A stretch of 44,725 bases of DNA, taken from positions 5,008 to 49,732 of the forward strand of contig CAJTTI010000019.1 in assembly GCA_910579225.1 (NCBI GenBank). The letters are read 5' to 3'. Below the pieces are notes generated by a model, which saw only the letters and a program-made list of their open reading frames with translations, had not been told where the DNA came from and searched no databases. The stretch comes from an uncultured Lachnospiraceae bacterium (lineage in GTDB: Bacteria > Bacillota > Clostridia > Lachnospirales > Lachnospiraceae). The translations under genes were made by a program, and so were the position numbers. Shown one piece after another: positions 29,636 through 37,201 of the stretch; the first letter of the stretch is position 1, and each line of letters opens with the position of its first letter.

Positions 29636-31300
29636 CTATACTTCCATTATGATGGGAAGGATCATTGGATTTCTCTTTGTCCTTTTGCGGATATAATCGC
29701 CAAGAGCATCTTTCATTACATTTTTCATCTTTCCCCAGTCCGTGATATTGCGATCCAGACATTTGTCCACTGCATCATATACCACGGCACGTGCCTGCTC
29801 CATCAAATCTTCAGACTCGCGCACATATACAAAACCTCTGGATACAATATCGGGCCCTGACAACAATACGTTGCTTCCCTTTTCCAGCGTCAGAACGATG
29901 ATCATAATTCCATCTTCCGCCAGGTGCTGGCGATCACGCATGACAATATTTCCCACATCACCCACACCCAATCCATCCACAAAGATTGCACCTGTGTGAA
30001 CCTTATCCACCACTTGCGCTCCCTCTGCATCCATTTCAATCACATCTCCGGACTGCAGTACAAAGATATTTTCTTTCTCTATGCCAAGTTGTTCTGCAAT
30101 AGAAGCCTGCGCCTTCAGATGCCTGTACTCTCCATGTATCGGAATCGCATATTTCGGATGCACCAGCGAGTAGATCAGCTTAATCTCTTCCTGGCAAGCA
30201 TGCCCTGATACATGCGCGTCCTGGAAAATCACATTAGCTCCCTTTGCTGAAAGCTCGTTGATTACTTTGGACACTGCTTTTTCGTTGCCCGGAATTGGAT
30301 TCGAACTGAAGATCACCGTGTCCCCTGGCATAATATGCACTTTGCGGTGCAGATTCTGCGCCATCCGCGACAGAGCCGCCATAGACTCTCCCTGGCTTCC
30401 GGTGGTAATCAGAACGGTAGCTTCCGGCGGATAATTATGAAGCTGCTCAATGTCAATCAGTGTATTGTCAGGAATCTTGATATACCCCAGCTCCACCGCT
30501 GTGGTAATGACATTGACCATACTCCGGCCTTCCACCACCACTTTTTTATTATGTTTGTAAGCAGAATTAATGATCTGCTGCACACGGTCCACGTTAGATG
30601 CGAAGGTTGCCACAATAATCCGGGAATTACAGTGCTCAGTGAACAGCGCGTCCATAGTCCGTCCCACGCTTTTCTCCGACATGGTAACCCCCGGCCGTTC
30701 TGCATTGGTGCTGTCACACATAAGCGCCAGCACTCCTTTCTTGCCAATCTCACCGAAACGCTGCAGATCAATGCTGTCACCAAACACCGGCGTATAGTCC
30801 ACCTTAAAATCTCCTGTGTGTACAACGATTCCCGCTGGAGAATAGATCGCAAGAGCAGAAGCGTCTGCGATGCTGTGATTTGTTTTGACAAATTCTATCC
30901 GAAACTGCCCAAGATTAATGGACTGCCCATGCTTTACCACCTTACGCTTGGTGGTTTTCAGCATATTGTGCTCTTTTAATTTCCCTTCAATCAGGGCAAT
31001 CGTCAACTTTGTGGCATAGACCGGGACATTGAGGTCCTTCAATATATAGGGCAACGCACCAATATGATCCTCATGGCCGTGAGTGATCACGAATCCTTTC
31101 ACCTTGTTCTGATACTGTTTTAAATAAGAAATATCTGGGATCACCAGGTCAATCCCCAGCATATCATCCTCCGGAAATGCCAGACCGCAGTCCACAACAA
31201 CAATACTGTCTTCAAATTCGAAGGCAGTAATATTCATTCCAATCTGTTCCAGTCCTCCCAGCGGAATGATACGCAATTTTGAATTGTTTACATTTTTCAA
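29636..31300 (-). CDS. rnj: Ribonuclease J
   Basis: This metallo-beta-lactamase/beta-CASP nuclease has 5'-3' exonuclease and endonuclease activity. It is 554 aa. Zinc ligands lie in THGHEDHIGALPY, HTGDFKVDYTP and the C-terminal side of beta-CASP (PIHGEYRHLKAQ). DSTNAERPG and GSQGESMAAL are typical. The start is TTG at 31300, eight bases after AGGAGG. The nearby ATG is out of frame. It follows fur by 33 bases. Confidence 0.96.
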   Translation of the reverse strand: MKNVNNSKLRIIPLGGLEQIGMNITAFEFEDSIVVVDCGLAFPEDDMLGIDLVIPDISYLKQYQNKVKGFVITHGHEDHIGALPYILKDLNVPVYATKLTIALIEGKLKEHNMLKTTKRKVVKHGQSINLGQFRIEFVKTNHSIADASALAIYSPAGIVVHTGDFKVDYTPVFGDSIDLQRFGEIGKKGVLALMCDSTNAERPGVTMSEKSVGRTMDALFTEHCNSRIIVATFASNVDRVQQIINSAYKHNKKVVVEGRSMVNVITTAVELGYIKIPDNTLIDIEQLHNYPPEATVLITTGSQGESMAALSRMAQNLHRKVHIMPGDTVIFSSNPIPGNEKAVSKVINELSAKGANVIFQDAHVSGHACQEEIKLIYSLVHPKYAIPIHGEYRHLKAQASIAEQLGIEKENIFVLQSGDVIEMDAEGAQVVDKVHTGAIFVDGLGVGDVGNIVMRDRQHLAEDGIMIIVLTLEKGSNVLLSGPDIVSRGFVYVRESEDLMEQARAVVYDAVDKCLDRNITDWGKMKNVMKDALGDYIRKRTKRNPMILPIIMEV

Positions 31301-31333
31301 ATAAATAACCTCCTGTTATGATTCTGTTTTTAT

Positions 31334-31783
31334 TTATTTTTTCAAACAATTCACACAATACCCATAGAGCTTTACATCATGATCCTGAATCTGAAATCCG
31401 GTCTCTTTTTCTATCCTCTTTTCAAATTCTTCCAGAAGATCTCCCTGAAAAGACATGACCCGTCCGCATTTCACACATATCAGATGATGGTGGTGATGAC
31501 TGTCTTCATCCTCATAGACATGTCCCAACTCATAACGTACATATCCATCATCCAGATAGATCCGATCAATAATCTTCAGCTCCAGCAAAATCTGAATTGT
31601 TCTGTATATCGTAGCAAGTCCAATCTCCGGACTGCTTACTTTCACTAGTTCATAAATCTCTTCTGCAGTCAGATGACTGTCCGGCCTGTCTGAAAGTGCT
31701 GACAATACGGCAATCCGCTGAGCGGTCACTTTCAGTCCTTTCTCCCGAAGCAACTCCTCAAATCCTTTTTTATCCAACTGCAT
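31334..31783 (-). CDS. fur: Fur-family metal-dependent repressor
   Basis: The 149-aa protein has an N-terminal winged helix (KVTAQRIAVLSALSDR, LTAEEIYELV, IGLATIYRTIQIL). A dimerisation domain follows with the regulatory-metal His/Glu cluster (GHVYEDEDSHHHHHLIC) and two structural-zinc CxxC pairs (CVKC, CVNC). It is the Fur or PerR type; the branch cannot be fixed from sequence. A perfect Fur box at feoA in this window favours Fur. The run of five His residues is longer than usual. Confidence 0.9.
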   Translation of the reverse strand: MQLDKKGFEELLREKGLKVTAQRIAVLSALSDRPDSHLTAEEIYELVKVSSPEIGLATIYRTIQILLELKIIDRIYLDDGYVRYELGHVYEDEDSHHHHHLICVKCGRVMSFQGDLLEEFEKRIEKETGFQIQDHDVKLYGYCVNCLKK

Positions 31784-31804
31784 AGTTTCCCCCTGCTTTC
31801 ACAA

Positions 31805-32065
31805 CTATTTTGCAATATCCACATCATCCAGAAGCTGTTCAAAAACCGTCAGCACAGCATCCAGTTCCCGTTCATCTTCCACAATCTCATAGAGGCCTTC
31901 TCTGTCCTCCTCCGCCGACAGATCTTTTAAAATCAGACACTCCCCATCACCTTCCGCAGAATCCGCTGCCAGCAGATAGTCCCTTCCATTCACACGGGTC
32001 TGCTCCAGCACATAGAATTCCATCTTCTCCCCATGTTCTCCCTGGAATGTCAATCTCTCCAACAT
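31805..32065 (-). CDS. DUF1292 family protein
   Basis: This is an 86-aa acidic cytosolic protein (MEFYVLEQTRVNGRDYLLAA; CLILKD; a Glu/Asp-rich C-terminal half). The DUF1292 family (Bacillus YrzB) typically follows ireB and ruvX, exactly as here. No biochemical function is known. It starts seven bases after the ruvX stop and precedes fur by 21 bases. Confidence 0.85.
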   Translation of the reverse strand: MLERLTFQGEHGEKMEFYVLEQTRVNGRDYLLAADSAEGDGECLILKDLSAEEDREGLYEIVEDERELDAVLTVFEQLLDDVDIAK

Positions 32066-32072
32066 CGCTCTT

Positions 32073-32501
32073 TCACTCCTTTATATTTCTCCTGTCCAGA
32101 TACCCCTGCAAGATAAATATTGCCGCAATCTTGTCAATATATTCCTTTCTGTGTTCCCTTCTGACCCCATTCTCCATCAATGTACGGTTCGCTTCCACAG
32201 TTGTCAGCCGTTCATCCCACATAACAACAGGCAGGCCTGTCCGCTTCTTCAGCATCTCTGCAAATTCCAGCGATTTTTCAGCCCTGTCCCCCACTGTATT
32301 ATTCATGTTTTTTGGAAAACCTAGTACAATCTCCTCCACACCATACTCTTCGCACAATACCTTAATCCGGGCAAGCGTCTGTCTAAGCTTATTCTCCTGT
32401 GCTCTTACAATAGTCTCTATTCCCTGAGCGATCAAGAGCAGCTCATCACTGATCGCGACCCCCACCGTCTTCGAGCCGTAATCAAGTCCCATAATCCTCA
32501 T
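32073..32501 (-). CDS. ruvX: YqgF/RuvX-type RNase H-fold nuclease
   Basis: The 142-aa RNase H-like protein has the conserved GLDYGSKTVGVAISD at the N-terminus, an EEIVLGFPKNMNNTVG middle block and VVMWDERLTTVEA with the last catalytic acid. Proposed roles are 16S rRNA pre-processing and Holliday-junction resolution. It lies between ireB and DUF1292, as in Bacillus yrrK. Confidence 0.94.
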   Translation of the reverse strand: MRIMGLDYGSKTVGVAISDELLLIAQGIETIVRAQENKLRQTLARIKVLCEEYGVEEIVLGFPKNMNNTVGDRAEKSLEFAEMLKKRTGLPVVMWDERLTTVEANRTLMENGVRREHRKEYIDKIAAIFILQGYLDRRNIKE

Positions 32502-32508
32502 CTGTTGT

Positions 32509-32772
32509 TCAATCCCTCACCGTCTTGTCCACATATACCCGCAAAAGCTCTTCCACCAGTTCATCCCGCTCCACTTTCATAATCAGGCTTCTGGCCCCTT
32601 TGTGACTAGTGATGTAGGTAGGATCCCCGGACATAATATATCCAACAATCTGATTCACCGGATCGTATCCTTTCTCCGTCATCGCCTGATAAACCTTCTG
32701 AAGTACATCCCCTACTTTCAGTTCCTGATCTGACTGAATTTTAAAATACTGTGTGTTTTCCAATTTTTTCAT
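32509..32772 (-). CDS. ireB: IreB family regulatory phosphoprotein
   Basis: The 87-aa DUF965 protein shows KVGDVLQKVYQAMTEKGYDP and NQIVGYIMSGDPTYITSHKGAR. In Enterococcus IreB is phosphorylated on Thr by the PASTA kinase IreK and modulates cephalosporin resistance. It is the first gene of a nine-gene minus-strand run ending with trhP. Confidence 0.95.
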   Translation of the reverse strand: MKKLENTQYFKIQSDQELKVGDVLQKVYQAMTEKGYDPVNQIVGYIMSGDPTYITSHKGARSLIMKVERDELVEELLRVYVDKTVRD

Positions 32773-32876
32773 AGTGCCCCGTCCTCAATGAAAGTGCATC
32801 GCAGCCCCCTGCGGCCTATGATGCGCATCTGCCGTTTCATGAATCGTCTGCAGTGCTCTTTCTCTACTATATCATC

Positions 32877-32905
32877 AGTTTACTATAAACCGGCAGTAAA
32901 TTCAA
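32877..32905 (-). promoter_or_regulatory. Candidate promoter of the ireB operon
   Basis: Minus strand TTGAAT (32900-32905), 17 bases, TAAACT (32877-32882), immediately after the mtaB stop. A second -10-like TATAGT lies close by. Confidence 0.5.
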
Positions 32906-32908
32906 TGT

Positions 32909-34279
32909 TTATTTTCTGTCAGCTTCTGTCAGAATCCCGCATAAAATGTCATTTTCCGTCAACTCCTCTACTTTTACCTGCAGCAGCCGGTTCGTAAATG
33001 CCTCATTTCCGGGTACAGCCACCTTTACATATTCCCTGGTATGCCCATACTGATATGTTCTTCCATTCAGGATACAAGGCTCTTCCATAAGGACTTCCAC
33101 GACTTTCCCTATCAGACGACGTCTGTAAGCAATTCCATTCTCTTCTGCAAGCTTCAAAAGGAGATTGCTTCTGTGGGTCTTGACTGCCTCCGGAATCTGC
33201 GCCTCCATACGGTCTGCTTTCGTTCCTTTTCTCCTGGAGTATTTGAATACATGCATTTCATAAAACTGTATCTCCTTCAAAAATCCAAGCGTATGGGCAA
33301 ATTCCTCCTCTGTCTCTCCAGGAAACCCCACCATCACATCTGTTGTCAACGCCGGACAGGAAAAGTAAGTCCGAAGCCGTTCGCAACACTCGCCAAATTC
33401 CCGGATACTGTATTTCCGGTTCATACGTTTTAACGTCTCATCACAGCCGCTTTGAAGAGACAGATGAAAATGCGGACACAACTTTTCCTCAGAAGCCAGT
33501 TCCCGGACAAACGTCTCCGTCATAATTCTCGGCTCCAGAGAGCCCAGACGAATCCTTTTTATTCCCTCCACCCCCGCTATGGTCCGGATCACAGTCAAAA
33601 GATCTCCTTTCTCCAGATCTGTCCCATAAGAATCTAGATGGATCCCTGTAAGCACCACTTCCTGATAACCGTTTCCTGCCAGGATTTCCACTTCTGAGAG
33701 AATATCGGAAAACTGGCGGCTCCGGACACGCCCTCTTGTATACGGAATGATACAATAACTGCAGAACTGATCACATCCATCCTGAATCTTCAGATATGCC
33801 CTTGTATGGCCGGAAGTTTTCCTGCGACTTAGTTCCTCATAATGTTTCTCATGGCTCATATCATGAATATGAGAGGCCGCATGGGATTCCTCCCATTCTT
33901 TCAAAATGTTCAGAAGCTTCTCCTTTTCATTATTTCCAATCAAGATATCCACCGCCAGATCTCTTAGAAGCTCCTCTCCTGCAGACTGTACATAGCATCC
34001 TGCAGCAATCACCAGAGCATCCGGATTCCGTTTTTTCGCCCGATGCAGCATCTGCCTGGATTTCCTGTCTGCCATATTTGTCACACTGCAGGTATTGATC
34101 AGGTAGACGTCTGCTTTCTCCTCAAAGGGGACAATCTCATAGCCATGTTCTGCAAGTATCTCCTGCATGGCTTCGGTCTCATAAGAGTTTACTTTGCAAC
34201 CCAGACTGTGCAGGGCGGCTCTCTTCTTGGCTCCCCCGGCGAAAGCTTTGCCTTCACCGATTTTTTCTGATTTTTTCAT
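32909..34279 (-). CDS. mtaB: tRNA t6A37 methylthiotransferase MtaB
   Basis: This radical-SAM enzyme converts t6A37 to ms2t6A37 in ANN-decoding tRNAs. It is 456 aa. The N-terminal UPF0004 domain has Cys residues in LGCKVNSYET, INTCSVTNMADRKSRQ and IAAGCYVQ. The radical-SAM CxxxCxxC is in DGCDQFCSYCIIPYTRGRVRS, and a TRAM domain follows at the C-terminus. The start MKKSEKIGEG (34279) follows GGAGAAAG; an ATG five codons earlier overlaps that site. It is divergent from the HPr-like gene. Confidence 0.95.
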   Translation of the reverse strand: MKKSEKIGEGKAFAGGAKKRAALHSLGCKVNSYETEAMQEILAEHGYEIVPFEEKADVYLINTCSVTNMADRKSRQMLHRAKKRNPDALVIAAGCYVQSAGEELLRDLAVDILIGNNEKEKLLNILKEWEESHAASHIHDMSHEKHYEELSRRKTSGHTRAYLKIQDGCDQFCSYCIIPYTRGRVRSRQFSDILSEVEILAGNGYQEVVLTGIHLDSYGTDLEKGDLLTVIRTIAGVEGIKRIRLGSLEPRIMTETFVRELASEEKLCPHFHLSLQSGCDETLKRMNRKYSIREFGECCERLRTYFSCPALTTDVMVGFPGETEEEFAHTLGFLKEIQFYEMHVFKYSRRKGTKADRMEAQIPEAVKTHRSNLLLKLAEENGIAYRRRLIGKVVEVLMEEPCILNGRTYQYGHTREYVKVAVPGNEAFTNRLLQVKVEELTENDILCGILTEADRK

Positions 34280-34307
34280 TGACTTTCTCCACATAAATCA
34301 TTAATAT
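34279..34307 (+). promoter_or_regulatory. HPr-like gene promoter
   Basis: TTGACT (34279-34284), 17 bases, TAATAT (34302-34307). The -35 overlaps the mtaB start codon on the other strand. Confidence 0.6.
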
Positions 34308-34329
34308 GTTAATTGTAATAAAACAACAA
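34301..34329 (-). promoter_or_regulatory. mtaB candidate promoter, overlapping the HPr-like promoter
   Basis: Minus strand TTGTTG (34324-34329), 17 bases, TATTAA (34301-34306). Its -10 shares the same bases as the opposing -10. Confidence 0.4.
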
Positions 34330-34345
34330 TAAGGAGGAACAACAA

Positions 34346-34579
34346 ATGAAAACTGTTCATATTTCTTTAAATTCAATTGATAAAGTGAAAGCATTTGTAA
34401 ATGAAATCACCAAATTTGACAATGATTTTGATCTGGTTTCCGGCCGGTATGTGATTGACGCCAAATCCATCATGGGAATCTTCAGTCTGGACCTTTCAAA
34501 ACCCATCGAACTGAACATTCATTCCGAGAAGAACGCAGAAGAGATTTTGGAAGTTCTCTCACCTTACATCGTTGACTGA
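34346..34579 (+). CDS. HPr-like protein without the phosphocarrier histidine
   Basis: The 77-aa protein is preceded by AAGGAGG. The second half is clearly HPr: DAKSIMGIFSLDLSKPIEL, where Ser41 aligns with the regulatory Ser46. The first half reads MKTVHISLNSIDKVKAFVNE and lacks the GLHARPA active-site histidine. It therefore cannot carry the PTS phosphoryl group in the normal way. Bacillus Crh is a precedent: Ser46 kept, His15 lost, acting only in catabolite repression with CcpA. Whether this protein acts that way is inference. It is monocistronic and ends in a strong terminator. Confidence 0.85.
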   Translation: MKTVHISLNSIDKVKAFVNEITKFDNDFDLVSGRYVIDAKSIMGIFSLDLSKPIELNIHSEKNAEEILEVLSPYIVD

Positions 34580-34595
34580 GAATCTCACAGGACTG

Positions 34596-34621
34596 GCTGC
34601 CGCTTAAGACGGCAGCTTTTT
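34596..34621 (+). terminator. Terminator of the HPr-like gene
   Basis: GCTGCCG (34596-34602) pairs with CGGCAGC (34610-34616) across a seven-base loop, followed by TTTTT. Confidence 0.88.
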
Positions 34622-34636
34622 GTTGTTCTGCAACTG

Positions 34637-35815
34637 TCATTCAATATCAATCACTTCTCTGGTGCGCAGTGCTTCTTCCACCATATCTTCAATCTTTTCT
34701 GAAAGCGCCTGCTCTGATCGACGGATGCGCTCTACCTGAGGCTTTGTCACCGGATGCTTTGCCACAAATGTAGTACAGCAGTCTTCATAAGGAAGAATAG
34801 ATATTTCATACGTATCAATCTTCTTCGCGATAGTCACAATATCTTCCTTGTCAAATGCAATCAGCGGCCGAAACACGGGGAGCGTGCATACATCGTTAGT
34901 GGCTGCAAGACTTGGGACCGTCTGGCTTGCCACCTGACCGATGCTCTCCCCTGTGACCAGTGCAAGACATCCTGTATCTGCCGCTATTTGCTGAGCAATT
35001 CTCATCATATACCGACGCATGATGATCGTCAGTTCATCATGGGGACACTGATCATAGATATACATCTGAATATCGGTAAAATTAATCACATGCAAGCAAA
35101 TATGCCCGGTATAGCGCGCCACCTTCCTGGCCAGATCCACTACTTTTTCCTTTGCCCGTTCACTGGTATAGGGCGGTGCATGAAAATAGACAGCATCAAT
35201 CATCACACCCCGCTTCGCCACCATGTATCCTGCGACCGGGCTGTCAATTCCGCCGGACAGCAGCAGCATAGAACGGCCGTTGGTCCCAAGCGGCATGCCT
35301 CCCGGCCCGGGAATTACTTCCGAATAGATACAGATCTGGCTGCGCAACTCCACATGAAGCATAATATCCGGATGATGGACGTCTACAGTCAGTCCCGGAA
35401 ATTCCTCCAGAATCCTGCCTCCCAACCTGGCGTTTACTTCCATAGAATCCAGCGGATAACGTTTGTTTGCACGACGGGTATGGACTTTAAAGGTCTTCGT
35501 CACCCCTTCATACATCCTGTGCATATAATCCATCACGTCCTGGGAAAGCGCCTCATAACCTCTGTCTTCTGCAAGCACTACCGGACAGATTCCCACGATT
35601 CCAAAAACCCTTTGAAGTGCGGCAACCGTCTCCTCATAATCAAAAACGCCTTCTGTTTCCACGTAAATACGGCCCTGTTCTTTTGAAATTTTAAAAGTGC
35701 CGTCCACAGTGGACAATACCTGTTTCATACGGGAGATTAATGCATCCTCAAATACATAACGGTTTTTGCCCTTTACTCCGATCTCCCCATACTTAATCAA
35801 AAATGCCTGGAACAT
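34637..35815 (-). CDS. thiI: tRNA 4-thiouridine synthase ThiI
   Basis: This enzyme adenylates and thiolates U8 of tRNA using sulfur from a cysteine desulfurase. It is 392 aa. The N-terminal ferredoxin-like and THUMP domains (about 1-165) include FKVHTRRANKRYPLDSMEVN. The PP-loop ATPase has LLLSGGIDSPVAGYMVAKRG, and YEDCCTTFVAKHPVT holds Cys residues. There is no C-terminal rhodanese domain, as in Bacillus. The nifS gene just upstream is the expected sulfur donor; the two are separated by a tandem structured repeat. Confidence 0.96.
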   Translation of the reverse strand: MFQAFLIKYGEIGVKGKNRYVFEDALISRMKQVLSTVDGTFKISKEQGRIYVETEGVFDYEETVAALQRVFGIVGICPVVLAEDRGYEALSQDVMDYMHRMYEGVTKTFKVHTRRANKRYPLDSMEVNARLGGRILEEFPGLTVDVHHPDIMLHVELRSQICIYSEVIPGPGGMPLGTNGRSMLLLSGGIDSPVAGYMVAKRGVMIDAVYFHAPPYTSERAKEKVVDLARKVARYTGHICLHVINFTDIQMYIYDQCPHDELTIIMRRYMMRIAQQIAADTGCLALVTGESIGQVASQTVPSLAATNDVCTLPVFRPLIAFDKEDIVTIAKKIDTYEISILPYEDCCTTFVAKHPVTKPQVERIRRSEQALSEKIEDMVEEALRTREVIDIE

Positions 35816-35832
35816 GTTGTTCTCCTATTTAT

Positions 35833-36043
35833 AGTTCCGCTTCGTCCCTTCCACCGCCCGGGATCTGGAAGCATTTCCGGCCGCTTACGCGTCCTGAAAT
35901 CCTTCCGGGCGCTTGGCGGGTCTCGCTGTTTTATAGTTCCGCTTCGTCCCTTCCACCGCCCGGGATCTGGAAGCATTTCCGGCCGCTTACGCGTCCTGAA
36001 ATCCTTCCGGGCGCTTGGCGGGTCTCGCTGTTTTATAGTTCTG
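35833..36043 (-). repeat. Structured intergenic repeat, copy 5: tandem 102-bp pair (nifS/thiI)
   Basis: Two nearly identical units start at 35833 and 35935, with a third boundary motif at 36037 abutting the nifS stop. On the minus strand they fold as P1 GACCC/GGGAC, P2 GCGCCC/GGGCG(G) and P3 GGAAGGATTTC/GGAAATGCTTCC with a GTAA-containing tip. The period equals that of the nlpC array although the unit sequences differ. The end motif GCGGAACT lies seven bases before AGGAG of thiI. Confidence 0.92.
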
Positions 36044-37198
36044 TTATCTTCTTATATACCGACGCAGGACAGGAAGAAGTGCTGACAGTTCCCGGAGGCA
36101 ATAATCAATCTCTTCCTGTGTGGTTTCTTCACTGAAGCTGAACCGTAATGTACTGCCCAGTAGTTCTTTCCTGATCCCCATAGCCTGAAGCGTCTGGCTG
36201 ACGGAAGGCTTGTTGGAAGAACAGGCAGAACCGGCAGACACATAGATCCCTTTTTCTTCCAGCGCATGCAGAAGCACTTCGCTTCCCACACCCTGAAAAC
36301 TGACGCTTACAATATGAGGCGCGCTGTCCCGACCGGTCTCCCCATTTACCACAGTTCCTTCCAGCTTTCGGATTCCTTCTATAAAATATGCTTTTAGATC
36401 ATATAGTCTGCCAACTTTCTCATCCAGTCTTTCATAGCATACCTTGGCCGCTTCCGCGATTCCTGCAATCCCTGGTACATTCTCCGTACCGGAACGAATC
36501 CCTTTCTGCTGTTCTCCGCCAAAAATAATCGGGCGAATCTTTACTTTTTCATTGACGTAGAGTAGTCCGATTCCTTTGGGGCCATGGATTTTGTGCCCAC
36601 TGACTGACAAAAGGTCAATTCCTTCCCGCTTTGGATGGATCTGGTATTTGCCGTACGCCTGAATGGCATCCACATGAAACTTGATTTCTGTATTCTTCTC
36701 TTTTATCATCCGGGCAATCTCATCCACCGGCTGTACAGATCCGACTTCATTGTTCACATACATGACAGAGACCAGTATGGTCTCCTCACAAACTGCTTTT
36801 TCCAGTGCCTCCAGAGAGACTGCTCCCTTTGAATCCACAGGCAGGTAAGTCACAGAAAACCCTAGCCCCTCCAGGTACTTCATGGCATTTGCTACGGACG
36901 GATGCTCAATCCTTGTAGTAATCAGATGCTTTCCCGTTCTTTGATTTGCCAGTGCCGTACCAATCAGTGCCAGATTATTGGATTCTGTACCCCCGGAAGT
37001 AAAATAAATCTCTTTTTCACTGACTTTCAAATTTTCTGCAAAAAATTTTTTTGCTTCTTTTATATAATGTTCCGCCTCCACCCCCTTGGTATGGAGAGAA
37101 GACGGATTTCCATAGTCTTCCCGCATCACGCGGACCATCTTCTCCGTTACACATTCCATACATCGGGTAGTAGCGGAATTATCCAGATATGCTGTCAT
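36044..37198 (-). CDS. nifS: Cysteine desulfurase, NifS/IscS family
   Basis: This PLP enzyme releases sulfur from cysteine. It is 384 aa. The N-terminus YLDNSATTRC, the TSGGTESNNLAL block, HVDAIQAYGK and the PLP lysine in LSVSGHKIHGPKGIG are standard. The catalytic Cys lies in VSAGSACSSNKPS, a short-loop form. Adjacent thiI indicates use for tRNA thiolation. It begins three bases after the rsmE stop. Confidence 0.96.
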   Translation of the reverse strand: MTAYLDNSATTRCMECVTEKMVRVMREDYGNPSSLHTKGVEAEHYIKEAKKFFAENLKVSEKEIYFTSGGTESNNLALIGTALANQRTGKHLITTRIEHPSVANAMKYLEGLGFSVTYLPVDSKGAVSLEALEKAVCEETILVSVMYVNNEVGSVQPVDEIARMIKEKNTEIKFHVDAIQAYGKYQIHPKREGIDLLSVSGHKIHGPKGIGLLYVNEKVKIRPIIFGGEQQKGIRSGTENVPGIAGIAEAAKVCYERLDEKVGRLYDLKAYFIEGIRKLEGTVVNGETGRDSAPHIVSVSFQGVGSEVLLHALEEKGIYVSAGSACSSNKPSVSQTLQAMGIRKELLGSTLRFSFSEETTQEEIDYCLRELSALLPVLRRYIRR

Positions 37199-37201
37199 AA
37201 C

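Noticed and set aside
35803..36135. Plus-strand open frame over the nifS/thiI repeat pair
   Set aside because: Repeat-derived, starts inside thiI antisense and ends inside nifS antisense. Not a gene.
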